A stretch of DNA of 64,000 nt from Novosphingobium sp049354825 (GTDB lineage: Bacteria; Pseudomonadota; Alphaproteobacteria; Sphingomonadales; Sphingomonadaceae): positions 992,001 to 1,056,000 of the forward strand of contig NZ_CP186480.1 of the NCBI RefSeq assembly GCF_049354825.1, written 5' to 3'. Both the position numbers and the translations under genes were made by a program. Positions 16,687 through 26,653 of the stretch are shown piece after piece. Within the stretch, counting starts at the first letter, position 1, and each line of letters starts with the position of its first letter. The notes under the pieces were generated by a model. It saw nothing but the letters and a program-made list of their open reading frames with translations. It did not search any database and was not told the origin of the DNA.

Positions 16687-17276
16687 GCGGGCTGGTCGAA
16701 CGACTGCGCGTGCTGCACCGCGAAGGCCACCGTGACCCGATCCCAGACCTGCTGGTCGATCCGCGTTTCGATGGCGGCGACGCCCGCGATGCGGCGGTGC
16801 TGGCAGCGATTACCGACCGGCCGCGCCCGGGCTTCATCCTTACCCACCGGCCCTCGAACATGCGCGCCCATCCGGGGGAAGTGGCGTTCCCGGGCGGCAA
16901 GCTGGACCCCGGCGAGGATGCTGTCGGCGCGGCGCTGCGCGAGGCCTGGGAGGAGCTTGGCATCCAGCCCGAACACGTGACCGTGATCGGTGCCAGCGAC
17001 CTGTTCGTGACCGGCAGCGGCTATGCCGTCATCCCCGTCATCGCGGTGATCCCGCCCGACCTGCCCTTCGCGCCCAACCCGGCCGAAGTCGCGGACTGGT
17101 TCGAAGTGCCGGTCGACTGGGTCTTCGATCCCGCCAACCACGTCCACCGCGAGGTGGAATGGCAAGGCGCGATGCGGCACACCATCGACATGGACTACAA
17201 CGGACACCGCATCTGGGGCATCACCGCGGCGATCATCGCCAACCTGTCGCGCCGCATCGCCTGGGCGGCGGCATGA
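16683..17276 (+). CDS. Nudix hydrolase, CoA pyrophosphatase type
   Basis: A 197-residue hydrolase with the Nudix box GGKLDPGEDAVGAALREAWEELG (residues about 73-95) preceded by RPSNMRAHPGEVAFPGGK, the NuCoA (UPF0035) signature placed just upstream of the box in CoA-diphosphate hydrolases such as NudL/PCD1. Activity on CoA or acyl-CoA is therefore likely, releasing phosphopantetheine and ADP. Overlaps the DUF1285 stop by ATGA at 16683 and its own stop overlaps the cca start (ATGA at 17273), so the three are translationally coupled. Confidence 0.92.
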   Translation: MSGLVERLRVLHREGHRDPIPDLLVDPRFDGGDARDAAVLAAITDRPRPGFILTHRPSNMRAHPGEVAFPGGKLDPGEDAVGAALREAWEELGIQPEHVTVIGASDLFVTGSGYAVIPVIAVIPPDLPFAPNPAEVADWFEVPVDWVFDPANHVHREVEWQGAMRHTIDMDYNGHRIWGITAAIIANLSRRIAWAAA

Positions 17277-18439
17277 GCGCATTCGGCCGTGACTGGACCG
17301 AAGCGCGCGGACTGGCGCCGCTGATCGCCGCGCTCGGGCCCGGCAATGCGCGCTATGTCGGCGGAGCGGTGCGCGACACGCTGCTGGCCCTGCCGGTGAA
17401 GGATATCGATATCGCCACCGTGCTGCCCCCGCGCGAAGTCATGCGGCGGTGCAAGGCGGCGGGGATCAAGACCATTCCCACCGGTATCGACCACGGCACC
17501 GTCACCGCGCTGGTCGATGGGCGCGGGATCGAGATCACGACGCTGCGCCGCGACGTGGCCACCGACGGGCGCCGCGCCACGATCGCGTTCTCCGATGACT
17601 GGCGCGAGGACGCGGCGCGGCGCGACTTCACCATCAACGCGCTCTATGCCGATCCCGACAGCGGGACGATCAGCGACTATTTCGGCGGTCAGGCCGACCT
17701 GGCGGCGCGGTGCGTGCGCTTCATCGGCGACCCGGCCGAGCGCATCCGCGAAGATCACTTGCGCATCCTGCGCTATTTCCGGTTCCAGGCGCGCTTCGGA
17801 TCGCTGCCGGCGGACGCCGCGTCCGAGCAGGCCTGCGCCGACCTGGCGGCGACGCTGAAGGGCCTGTCGCGAGAGCGGATCGCGATGGAAATGATGAACC
17901 TGCTCGCCCTGCCCGATCCGGCCCCGACCATCGCGCGCATGGCCGCGCTGGGCGTCCTGGCGGTGATCCTGCCCGAGGCTGATCCCGCCCCCCTTGCCGC
18001 GCTGGTCGCGGCCGAAGCGCGCGAGGGCGCCGCGCCCGATCCGCTTCGCCGCCTGGCCTCGCTGCTGCCGTGCGATCGCGCTGCGGCGGAGCAGGTCGCG
18101 GCGCGGCTGCGGCTGTCCGGGGCGCAGAAAAAGCGCCTGGCGCTGGCAGCCGGGCGCGGCGAGGCCCAGCGCGATCCCCGCGCGCTCGCCTACCGCATCG
18201 GCATAGAGGCCGCGCGCGACCGGCTGTTGCTGTCGGGACTATCGACGGCGCCGCTGGCCGGCTGGCAGCCGCCCGTCCTGCCGCTGAAGGGCGGCGAGAT
18301 CGTTGCCCGCGGGGTCAAGGCCGGGCCCGAGGTCGCTCGCATCCTCCACGCGGTCGAGCAGCGCTGGGTCGATGAAGGCTTTCCCGGCGCCGCGCGGGTC
18401 AACGAACTGCTCGGCGCCGAACTGGGCAACGCGGGGTGA
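17273..18439 (+). CDS. cca: CCA tRNA nucleotidyltransferase (poly(A) polymerase family)
   Basis: A 388-residue class II nucleotidyltransferase that adds or repairs the 3' CCA of tRNAs. The head has RYVGGAVRDTLLALPVKDIDIATVLPP (catalytic GG and DxD), EITTLRRDV and RRDFTINALYADP, then the RNA-binding RIREDHLRILRYFRFQARFG and a helical tail. The start ATG at 17273 overlaps the Nudix stop. Alphaproteobacterial members sometimes act on only part of the CCA; the one tRNA in this window encodes its own CCA, so repair or maturation of others is the likely role. Note the 47-bp gap before the retropepsin gene. Confidence 0.93.
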   Translation: MSAFGRDWTEARGLAPLIAALGPGNARYVGGAVRDTLLALPVKDIDIATVLPPREVMRRCKAAGIKTIPTGIDHGTVTALVDGRGIEITTLRRDVATDGRRATIAFSDDWREDAARRDFTINALYADPDSGTISDYFGGQADLAARCVRFIGDPAERIREDHLRILRYFRFQARFGSLPADAASEQACADLAATLKGLSRERIAMEMMNLLALPDPAPTIARMAALGVLAVILPEADPAPLAALVAAEAREGAAPDPLRRLASLLPCDRAAAEQVAARLRLSGAQKKRLALAAGRGEAQRDPRALAYRIGIEAARDRLLLSGLSTAPLAGWQPPVLPLKGGEIVARGVKAGPEVARILHAVEQRWVDEGFPGAARVNELLGAELGNAG

Positions 18440-18486
18440 AGCCGCCGGTCAGCTTGCCGACAGCCTTGGCATTCTAGGCAGCGCGC

Positions 18487-19134
18487 GTGAGCTACCTTCC
18501 CGGCATCATCGCATTCCTGCGCAGCCAGCCGCTGATCGCGCTGGCGGTGGGCGCCATGGTCCTGTCGTTCGTCGGCGGGATGTTTCCGCACCGCGCGCTG
18601 GCCGGGCGGATGCTGCGCGGGGTCGGGACGCTGGGGCTGGTGGCGGTCTTCGGGCTGACCGTGGTGCAAGTGGCGCGGCTCGACGGCAATTTCGACTTGT
18701 CGCTGCCCGGCGCCGGGCTGCCGGCGCAGCAGGTCAGCGGCGGGGAAACGCGCGTCCCGCTGCGCCGCGACGGGCATTACTGGGTCACCGCCAAGGTCAA
18801 CGGCACCCCGCTGCGTTTCATGGTCGATACCGGCGCGACATTGACCGCGCTGTCGCCAGAGGCCGCCGCGCAGGCCGGTTTGCGGGATGCGGCGATGCGC
18901 CAGCCAGTTATCCTGCGCACCGCCAACGGCCCGGTCGAGGCCAAGATCGCGACGATCGGCGAGATGCGCTTCGGCAATGTCGTCGCGCGCGACCTCGACG
19001 CGGTGATCGCGCCGGGCATCGGCGATACCAACGTGATCGGGATGAATTTCCTGTCGCGGCTGAAGGGATGGCGGGTCGAGGACGGGACGATGATCCTGTC
19101 GCCGCACCACCCGCAGGCAGGTTCGGGGCGCTAG
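18487..19134 (+). CDS. Retropepsin-like aspartic protease, membrane-anchored
   Basis: A 215-residue protein with two N-terminal membrane segments (LIALAVGAMVLSFVGG and TLGLVAVFGLTVVQVA) followed by a retroviral-type aspartyl protease domain. The single catalytic motif FMVDTGATLTALSPEAA and the NVIGMNFLSRLKGW element match the bacterial clan AA family (TIGR02281), active as a dimer. The protease domain should face the periplasm. It starts at a GTG (18487), as no ATG fits, 47 bp after cca. Its stop is shared with parC in a convergent CTAG overlap at 19131-19134. Substrates are unknown. Confidence 0.88.
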   Translation: MSYLPGIIAFLRSQPLIALAVGAMVLSFVGGMFPHRALAGRMLRGVGTLGLVAVFGLTVVQVARLDGNFDLSLPGAGLPAQQVSGGETRVPLRRDGHYWVTAKVNGTPLRFMVDTGATLTALSPEAAAQAGLRDAAMRQPVILRTANGPVEAKIATIGEMRFGNVVARDLDAVIAPGIGDTNVIGMNFLSRLKGWRVEDGTMILSPHHPQAGSGR

Positions 19135-21428
19135 AACCGGTTGTCGCGCGGGAAGCCGGTCGGCGGCAGGCGGCCGGCGGCGCCGCGCGCCACCTTCCAC
19201 AACCGCATGTCGCTTTCGGTGCGGGTCCGCCCGGTGTCGCCGCCCATCTTCCACGACAGGCCATCGTCGAGCCGCAGCGTGATCGCGTCCGCCATCCCGC
19301 CGTCACGGTACCGTTGCAGGGTCACCCCCTGCCCCTTGGCCATGACCGGCAGTTCCGACAGGCTGAACAGCACCAGCTTGCGATTGTCGCCCACCACCGC
19401 CACGTGGTCGTGCGCGGCGGGAATTTCGCGCACCACCGCCAGCTTTACGCCCGGCTTGGTGGTGACGACCGCGCGGCCCTTGCGCGTTTCGGCCAGCAGT
19501 TCGTCCGCCTCGGCCGCGAAGCCGCGCCCGGCGCTGGAGGCCAGCAGCAGCTGCGCCTTGGGGCGATAGACCAGCAGCGCCACGATCTGCGCCTCGGCGT
19601 CGATATCCAGCATCGTTCGGATCGGCTCTCCGAACCCGCGCGCGCTGGGCAGCTTGTCGGCGCCGAGCGTATAGAACCGGCCGTTGTCGGCGGCGACCAG
19701 CAGCTTGTCGGTGGTCTGCGCGTGCAGCGCGAAGGCCGGGCCGTCGCCCTCCTTGTACTTGTACTCCTTGTCGAGCGGCTCGTGGCCCGAGGCGCCGCGG
19801 ATCCAGCCCTTGGCCGACAGGATCACCGTCACCGGCGCCTTCTCGATCATCGCGTCCATGCTGAATTCCACCGTCGGCGCGGCCTCGGCGATCGTGGTGC
19901 GGCGGCGGCCGAGCGGGGTGTCTTCCGCGTAGTCCTTGCGGATCCCGGCCAGGTCGCGCTTCAGCCGGGTGCGCTGGCGGGCCGGGCTGTCGAGCAGCTT
20001 CTGCAGTTCTTCGGCCTCGGCGACGAGTTCGGAATGCTCCTTGCGCAGCTCCATTTCCTCGAGCCGGCGCAAGCTGCGCAGCCGCATGTTGAGGATCGCC
20101 TCGGCCTGGCGGTCCGTCAGCCCGAACTCGGCCATCATGACCGGCTTGGGCTCATCCTCGGTGCGGATGATCTCGATGATCCGGTCGAGGTTGAGGAAGG
20201 CGATGATGTAGCCGTCGAGCAGTTCCAGCCGCGCGGCGATTTTCTCCAGCCGATGGCGGCTGCGCCGCAGCAGGATGTCGATCTGGCTGACGATCCATTC
20301 CTGCAGCAGCAGCTTGATGCTCATCACCCCGGGCGTGCGGCTGGCGTCGAGCACGTTGAGGTTGAGGCCGAAGCGCGTTTCCAGGTCGGTCAGCCGGTAC
20401 AGCGATTCCTTCAGCAACTCGGGGTCGATGTTGCGGCTCTTGGGCACCAGGACGATGCGGATCTGCTCGTCGCTTTCATCGCGCACGTCCTCGAGGATCG
20501 GCAGCTTCTTGTCCATGATCGCCTGGGCGATCTGTTCGATCAGCTTGCCCTTGGGCAGCTGGTAGGGGATTTCGCTGACGACGAGCTGCCATTGCCCCCC
20601 GCCCAGCTTCTCGATCCCGGTTTCTTCCCAGCTGCCGTCGGGATTGCGCCCGGTGGAGAAGCGGCCGCGCACGCGGATCGCCCCGCGGCCGGTTTCGTAG
20701 GCATGGCTGATTGCCGCCGGACTATCGACCACCACGCCGCCGGTGGCAAAATCGGGCCCGCGGAAGATTTCCATGATCTGCGCGTGCTCGACATGGGGAT
20801 TGTCGATCAGCAGCAGCGCGGCGTCGATTACTTCGGCGGCGTTGTGGCTGGGGATGTTGGTGGCCATGCCGACCGCGATCCCGCTTGACCCGTTGGCCAG
20901 CAGGTTGGGAAACAGACCGGGGAAGATCTCGGGCTCTTCCTCCTCGCCGTTGTAGGTCGGAATGAAGGTGACCGTGCCTTCATCCAGCCCGGCCATCAGC
21001 TGGATCGCCGTCTTGGTCAGCCGCGCCTCGGTATAGCGGTAGGCGGCGGCGTTATCCCCGTCGATGTTGCCGAAGTTGCCCTGCCCCTCGACCAGCGGAT
21101 AGCGCAGGCTGAAATCCTGCGCGAGACGGACCATCGCGTCATAGACGCTGGCGTCCCCGTGCGGGTGGTACTTGCCGATCACGTCGCCGACCACGCGGGC
21201 GGACTTCTTGAACGCGTCGGTGGGATTAAGCTTCAGCTGGCGCATCGCCCACAGCAGGCGGCGGTGCACCGGCTTCAGCCCGTCGCGCAGGTCCGGCAGC
21301 GAGCGCGCGGTGATCGTGGACAGCGCATAGACCAGATAGCGCTCCGACAGCGCCGCGTCGAAGGGCGCGTCGACGATGGCGTCGAAGGGGTCGGGCTGTG
21401 CGCCAGGAATGTCCGGGGGGCTGACCAT
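19131..21428 (-). CDS. parC: DNA topoisomerase IV subunit A
   Basis: The 765-residue breakage-reunion subunit of topoisomerase IV, which decatenates sister chromosomes. RDGLKPVHRRLLWAMRQL, KYHPHGDASVYDAMVRLAQ and the catalytic-tyrosine region AAAYRYTEARLTKTA (Tyr near residue 130) mark the 5Y-CAP domain; a five-bladed C-terminal domain follows. It reads as ParC and not GyrA because the CTD lacks an obvious GyrA-box. The quinolone-resistance region HPHGDASVYD looks like an unmutated version, which is an observation not a phenotype. Convergent stop overlap with the retropepsin gene. Confidence 0.96.
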   Translation of the reverse strand: MVSPPDIPGAQPDPFDAIVDAPFDAALSERYLVYALSTITARSLPDLRDGLKPVHRRLLWAMRQLKLNPTDAFKKSARVVGDVIGKYHPHGDASVYDAMVRLAQDFSLRYPLVEGQGNFGNIDGDNAAAYRYTEARLTKTAIQLMAGLDEGTVTFIPTYNGEEEEPEIFPGLFPNLLANGSSGIAVGMATNIPSHNAAEVIDAALLLIDNPHVEHAQIMEIFRGPDFATGGVVVDSPAAISHAYETGRGAIRVRGRFSTGRNPDGSWEETGIEKLGGGQWQLVVSEIPYQLPKGKLIEQIAQAIMDKKLPILEDVRDESDEQIRIVLVPKSRNIDPELLKESLYRLTDLETRFGLNLNVLDASRTPGVMSIKLLLQEWIVSQIDILLRRSRHRLEKIAARLELLDGYIIAFLNLDRIIEIIRTEDEPKPVMMAEFGLTDRQAEAILNMRLRSLRRLEEMELRKEHSELVAEAEELQKLLDSPARQRTRLKRDLAGIRKDYAEDTPLGRRRTTIAEAAPTVEFSMDAMIEKAPVTVILSAKGWIRGASGHEPLDKEYKYKEGDGPAFALHAQTTDKLLVAADNGRFYTLGADKLPSARGFGEPIRTMLDIDAEAQIVALLVYRPKAQLLLASSAGRGFAAEADELLAETRKGRAVVTTKPGVKLAVVREIPAAHDHVAVVGDNRKLVLFSLSELPVMAKGQGVTLQRYRDGGMADAITLRLDDGLSWKMGGDTGRTRTESDMRLWKVARGAAGRLPPTGFPRDNRF

Positions 21429-21534
21429 TGCCGGATCGCCCTAGCAATGCGCCGGGCCGACCGGAACCGCAGGAACGCTGTTTTCCGCCGTTGGTTGTGC
21501 CGGGTGAAGCGAACCGCTTTCACTGGAGATCATC

Positions 21535-22062
21535 ATGACCAAGCGCATCCTCATCCTCGCGACCGACGGCTTCGAGCAGTCGGAGCTTATCGAGCCGAAG
21601 AAGACGCTCGAAGCGGCCGGGTACGAGACGGTCGTGGCAAGCGACAAGAACGGCCAGATCAAGGGCTGGAACCACACCGACTGGGGCGAATCGGTTACCG
21701 TCGACGCGCTGATGAGCGACGTCGAAGCTGCCGATTTCGATGCGCTGATGTTGCCGGGCGGGCAGATGAACCCCGACAAGCTGCGCATGAACGAGCGCGC
21801 GGTCGAGCTGGTCGAGGACTTCGACGACGCCGGCAAGCCGATCGCGGCAATCTGCCACGGCCCCTGGCTGCTGGTGGAGGCCGACATCGTCGATGGCCGC
21901 ACGGTGACCGGCTGGCCGTCGATTCGCACCGACCTGGAGAACGCCGGCGCCGACGTGGTCGACGAGGAGGTGGCGATCGACGGTAACTTCATCACCAGCC
22001 GCAAGCCCGAAGACATTCCGGCGTTCAGCAAGGCGCTGATCGACGCCCTCGAAGCGGACTGA
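21535..22062 (+). CDS. PfpI/DJ-1 family glutamine amidotransferase-like protein
   Basis: A 175-residue flavodoxin-like protein of the PfpI/YhbO branch of the DJ-1 superfamily. The nucleophile elbow AAICHGPWLLVEAD (Cys near 105) is preceded by LMLPGGQMNPDKLR and followed by RTVTGWPSIRTDLENAGA. Related proteins have been described as proteases, glyoxalases or deglycases; those functions are disputed, so I leave the role open. An upstream interval of about 106 bp separates it from the divergent parC start. Nine bases separate its stop from that of the convergent ferredoxin gene. Confidence 0.9.
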   Translation: MTKRILILATDGFEQSELIEPKKTLEAAGYETVVASDKNGQIKGWNHTDWGESVTVDALMSDVEAADFDALMLPGGQMNPDKLRMNERAVELVEDFDDAGKPIAAICHGPWLLVEADIVDGRTVTGWPSIRTDLENAGADVVDEEVAIDGNFITSRKPEDIPAFSKALIDALEAD

Positions 22063-22071
22063 TCGCTTCGC

Positions 22072-22404
22072 CTAGCGGCGCTGCATGTCGTGAAATTCAC
22101 CGGGGATGCGGACTTCCAGACCGTCCAGGGCCCCGGTGAGCACGATCTGGCATGACAAGCGGCTGGTGCGCGTGACCCCGGCGGCGAGGTCGAGCATGTC
22201 GTCCTCGTCGTCGCTGGCGCGCGGCACCCGCGCGAACCAGTCGGGCGGCAGGATGACGTGGCAGGTGGAGCAGGCCATCTGGCCCTCGCACGTGCCCTCC
22301 AGCGGCATTCCGGCCGCCTGCGCCACTTCGAGCAGACGGGCTCCCTCGTCGGCCTGGGCGGCGACCCTGCGGCCGTCCGCGGTGATGAAGGTGACGGTGA
22401 CCAC
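22072..22404 (-). CDS. Adrenodoxin-type [2Fe-2S] ferredoxin
   Basis: A 110-residue ferredoxin. Cluster ligands appear at Cys39, Cys45, Cys48 and Cys85 (GTCEGQMACSTCHVI and RLSCQIVL). The spacing and the QxACSTCH motif match the vertebrate/bacterial adrenodoxin type used in Fe-S assembly (Fdx of the ISC system) or with cytochromes P450. Given two cysteine desulfurase genes immediately upstream in the same operon, an Fe-S assembly role is favoured. The gene starts at a GTG (22404) six bases after the desulfurase stop. Confidence 0.92.
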   Translation of the reverse strand: MVTVTFITADGRRVAAQADEGARLLEVAQAAGMPLEGTCEGQMACSTCHVILPPDWFARVPRASDDEDDMLDLAAGVTRTSRLSCQIVLTGALDGLEVRIPGEFHDMQRR

Positions 22405-22410
22405 GCCGGC

Positions 22411-23477
<1,067 letters not shown>

Positions 23478-23481
<4 letters not shown>

Positions 23482-24572
23482 GCCGAGCGCGCCATCGCGA
23501 GCCAGCTCTCGCAGAACCGCTCGACCTCGGCGCGGGTGGTGGTCCAGCCGAAGCTGACGCGGATCGTGCGATCGGCGATATCGTCGGCGACGCCCATCGC
23601 GGTCAGCACGTGGCTGCGCTTCATCGTCCCCGAGGAACACGCACTGCCCTGGCTGACCGCAATCCCCGCCATGTCGAAGCGCATGACTTGCGCTTGCCCG
23701 GAGACGCCTGGCATCGCGATCGCGCGAATGTAGGGGGTGGGATCGGACAACCGATCGGCCAGCCATGCTCCGCCCAGCGCGCGGACTTCGCCGGCGAAGG
23801 CCTCGAGCGGTTCGAGGACGGCCGGGTCGATGTAAGGGTCGCCGCACGCTTCCAGCGCCGCCGCCATGCCCAGGATGCCGGGCAGGTTCTCGGTCCCGCG
23901 CCGGTAGCCGCGTTCCTGCCCGCCGCCGGGATGGAGCATCGCATAGTCCTGGACCAGCAGCGCGCCGATCCCGACCGGACCGCCGAACTTGTGCGCCGAT
24001 ACGATCGCCATGTCGGCCATCTGTGGCAGCGCGAATTTGCCCGCGCTCTGCGCGCAGTCGACCAGCAGCAATCCGCCGTTGTCGTGGACGACTTCGGCGG
24101 CAAAGCCGATGTGCTGGCGGTTGCCGGTTTCCGAATTGACGTGCTGGACCGCCACCAGCGATCGGTTGTCGGGATCGCCCAGCATCAACGTGGAGGGCTC
24201 GCTTTCGCGCGAGAGCATGCGCAAGTCGGCGGCGCCGTCGGGCAGGACCGGCAGCGTCCACTCGGGCCGGTCGCCGCGCAGGACCGCGTCGTGCTCGACC
24301 GCGGTGGCGACGTCGTGAACGGTGTTGGCGGCGTCAAGCGCCAGTTCGGCGGCCTCGCTGGCGCCCGAGGTGAAGATCACTTCGCCCGGCCAGTCCAGCG
24401 CCGCCTTGATGCGGGCGCGGGCGTCTTCCAGCGCAGCGCGCGCGGCGCGGCCCTCGGCATGCGGGCTCGACGGATTGGCCCACAGGGACAGCCCGCGCTC
24501 CACGCCTGCGCGCGCCTCGGGGCGAAGCGGGCTGGTGGCGGCATGGTCGAGATAGACGCGGGCTGCGGTCAT
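23478..24572 (-). CDS. Cysteine desulfurase (NifS-like), first copy
   Basis: A 364-residue PLP-dependent cysteine desulfurase. Recognisable parts: MTAARVYLDHAATSPLRPEA at the start, the PLP-lysine in AIVSAHKFGGPVGIGALL, and the loop VSQGSACSSGTMKRSHVLTAMG with the persulfide Cys. Start at 24572, the first in-frame Met with a plausible context; a longer open frame upstream overlaps the divergent hydrolase leader and is not credible. It heads the desulfurase - desulfurase - ferredoxin operon. The 147-bp gap upstream holds the divergent promoters. Confidence 0.93.
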
Positions 24573-24719
24573 CGGCTTGGTCCAGCCTTGGGAATCGTTG
24601 CTTTCGGAGGGATGCTTTCTATATAGCCCTCGCTTTCCGATCACAGCCCCTTGCGGAGCGGATGCGCGGATTATCGCCGCCGTTCCTCGCAGGGTCCTAC
24701 AGCAACGAGTTCTCGCCCG

Positions 24720-25376
24720 ATGCCCTCCGTCATCTTTCCCGGCCCCGAAGGCCGTCTCGAAGGCCGCTTCCAGCCCGCGCCGCGCCCCCGCGCGCCCGTC
24801 GCCATGATCCTTCATCCGCATCCGCAGGCTGGCGGAACGATGAACGATCGCATCACGATGGCGATGTACAAGACGTTCGTAGCGCGCGGTTTCGCCACCC
24901 TGCGGTTCAACTTCCGCGGCGTCGGCCGCAGCCAGGGCAGCTTCGATAACGGCGTTGGCGAACTGTCCGATGCCGCCGCCGCGCTCGACTGGGTGCAGTC
25001 CATCCATCCCGAGGCATCGACCACCTGGATCGCCGGTACCAGCTTCGGCGCGCTGATCGGGATGCAGTTGCTGATGCGCCGTCCGGAAATCCGCGGCTTC
25101 ATCTCGGTCGCCCCGCCGGCCAACATGTACGATTTCAGCTTCCTGGCGCCGTGCCCGGCCTCGGGCATCCTGATCCAGGGCGCTGCCGACACGGTTGCCA
25201 CGCCGATCGCCACGCAGAAGCTGGTCGACAAGCTGCGCACGCAAAAGCACATCACCATCCATCACGAGGAAATTCCCCGTGCGAACCATTTCTTCGAGCA
25301 TGAGATGGATGACCTGATGCGGTCGGTCGACAATTACCTCGACTTTCGCCTGGCCCCGGACTGCCCGATCCGCTGA
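24720..25376 (+). CDS. Alpha/beta hydrolase of the dienelactone-hydrolase-like type
   Basis: A 218-residue alpha/beta hydrolase. The HPHPQAGGTMNDR motif, FNFRGVGRSQGSFDNG and nucleophile elbow WIAGTSFGALIGMQ (Ser near residue 110) identify the family COG2945 (predicted hydrolases of the alpha/beta superfamily); the conserved catalytic His is in ANHFFEHEMDD. I chose the ATG at 24720 because MPSVIFPGPEGRLEG resembles homologues. It is divergent from the desulfurase operon, and convergent with small membrane gene 25387..25554, 10 bp apart. Substrate unknown; conserved synteny with Fe-S genes is possible but unverified. Confidence 0.88.
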   Translation: MPSVIFPGPEGRLEGRFQPAPRPRAPVAMILHPHPQAGGTMNDRITMAMYKTFVARGFATLRFNFRGVGRSQGSFDNGVGELSDAAAALDWVQSIHPEASTTWIAGTSFGALIGMQLLMRRPEIRGFISVAPPANMYDFSFLAPCPASGILIQGAADTVATPIATQKLVDKLRTQKHITIHHEEIPRANHFFEHEMDDLMRSVDNYLDFRLAPDCPIR

Positions 25377-25386
25377 GCCGCCGCGC

Positions 25387-25554
25387 TCAGCTGAGCGGGA
25401 CGGTCCAGATCGCGACGTTGGCGGCCATCAGCGCCGCCATCACCAGCATCATCACCGCCTGCTTCCGCGGGCCGCCGCGCCGCAGCAGCACGATCGCGCC
25501 CCCGGCCAGCGCAACCGCGCCGAGCACCAGGATCGAAAGCACGGTGTCGCTCAT
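25387..25554 (-). CDS. Small two-span membrane protein
   Basis: A 55-residue hydrophobic protein, MSDTVLSILVLGAVALAGGA then LLRRGGPRKQ and MMLVMAALMAANVAIW, i.e. two predicted helices joined by a basic loop that would lie in the cytoplasm. Its ATG overlaps the stop of the larger gene upstream (ATGA at 25554-25551), so translation is coupled. The gene is short but the coupling, hydrophobic pattern and good codon use support it. Function unknown; a partner to the upstream DUF937-like protein is plausible. Confidence 0.7.
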   Translation of the reverse strand: MSDTVLSILVLGAVALAGGAIVLLRRGGPRKQAVMMLVMAALMAANVAIWTVPLS

Positions 25555-26072
25555 GTTGTAACCCCGGCATCGGCAAGGACCACGGCGAGATCGCTGTCGT
25601 CACCCTGGGCGAGCAATTCGTCGAAACGGCAGGCTTCGGGCTTTTCCAGGGCCCGGGCCGATACGTAACCGCCCACCAGCATCGCCAGCACCGGCAGCGC
25701 TGCCGAGGCCAGCCACACTGCCGTGCCCGATTTGCGGGCGACCGCGTTGACGACCGCCTTCCGGGCGCCGGGCTGGGGCAGGATCAGGTCGAGCAGTGCC
25801 TCGCCCGGGCGGGCATAGGCATCGCCGGGGCTCATCACCGCGACCGCCATTTCCCCGCCGCCCAGCCGTTGGAGTTGCTCGATCATGTGACGGCAGCCAA
25901 TCTCGCCGACCCCGAAACGCCGGACGGCCGAATGAAGCGCGCTGGCGATCAGCGGCAAGGCGGCGTCGGCGATCCGGGCGATTTCGGGGAACGGCTGCGC
26001 CAGCCGATCGGAAACGGCGTGAATACCGCCGGTGCGCCGCAACGTATCGCGCAGCCCGTCCATACGTGCCAT
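25551..26072 (-). CDS. DUF937-like membrane-associated protein
   Basis: About 173 residues. GGIHAVSDRLAQPFPEIARIADAALPLIASALHSAVRRF and the late segment LPVLAMLVGGYVSARAL resemble the DUF937 family, in which a helical, Ala-rich body precedes a hydrophobic LPxLAMLxxGY stretch. No function is known. The start is uncertain: ATG 26072 (MARMDGLRDTL) or a GTG at 26114. The stop overlaps the small membrane protein gene. A divergent DUF3597 gene begins at 26255; the 182-bp gap contains nothing else that I recognise apart from presumed promoters. Confidence 0.65.
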   Translation of the reverse strand: MARMDGLRDTLRRTGGIHAVSDRLAQPFPEIARIADAALPLIASALHSAVRRFGVGEIGCRHMIEQLQRLGGGEMAVAVMSPGDAYARPGEALLDLILPQPGARKAVVNAVARKSGTAVWLASAALPVLAMLVGGYVSARALEKPEACRFDELLAQGDDSDLAVVLADAGVTT

Positions 26073-26254
26073 GACCCCAACATTCTTGCGCGACCCTTTG
26101 GCACCGTCTGCCACGCATCGCCGACCCGCGATACCTCTATTTCGGATCGATTGGTCGCATCGCCGCGCGCGGCGCGGATCGCATGCGAACCTTGGCGGCG
26201 CTGCAGCGTTGCACCCTCACCACCCCCGGACAATCCGGCCAGAGGAGCCTAGCA

Positions 26255-26641
26255 ATGTCGATTTTCAGCAAAATTCACGACGCCATCTTCGGACACAAGG
26301 CGCAGGCCGCCCCCGCGCCCGCACCCGCCGATGCCAGCGCCCCGCAGGCCACGCAGCAGGCCTCGCCCCAGCCGGCGCCGACACCGCAGCAGCCGGTCGA
26401 CGTCGAGGCCAACCTGAGCGAAATGGCGCAGGGCAAGAACCTTAACTGGAAGACCTCGATCGTCGACTTGCTCAAGCTGATCGGCGTCGACCCCAGCTAC
26501 GAGAACCGCAAGGAACTCGCCACCGAACTGGGCGATACGAACTACTCGGGCAGCGCCGAGGACAATATCGCCCTGCACAAGGCCGTCATGCAGAAGCTTG
26601 CCGACAACGGCGGCAAGGTCCCTGCCGATCTGCTCGACTGA
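26255..26641 (+). CDS. DUF3597 domain-containing protein
   Basis: A 128-residue cytoplasmic-looking protein: MSIFSKIHDAIFG, an Ala/Pro/Gln-rich linker (residues 17-48) and the conserved C-terminal half LNWKTSIVDLLKLIGVDPSYENRKELATELG..GSAEDNIALHKAVMQKLADNGGKVP. This is the DUF3597 family, known chiefly as a small stress or cell-wall-adjacent protein; its role is not established. The ATG at 26255 has GAGGAG about ten bases upstream. Its stop lies 12 bp from the convergent pckA stop. Confidence 0.9.
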   Translation: MSIFSKIHDAIFGHKAQAAPAPAPADASAPQATQQASPQPAPTPQQPVDVEANLSEMAQGKNLNWKTSIVDLLKLIGVDPSYENRKELATELGDTNYSGSAEDNIALHKAVMQKLADNGGKVPADLLD

Positions 26642-26653
26642 ACGAACGCGGCG

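Noticed and set aside
18303..20888. Long open frame (861 codons) on the plus strand across cca, the retropepsin gene and parC
   Set aside because: It lies mostly antisense to parC, is Arg/Gln/Ala-rich without motifs, and long antisense frames are expected at this G+C content.
24619..24626. CTATATAG palindrome in the desulfurase/hydrolase divergent gap
   Set aside because: Could be a -10 box for the minus-strand operon, but no convincing -35 lies at the right distance; left as a note only.
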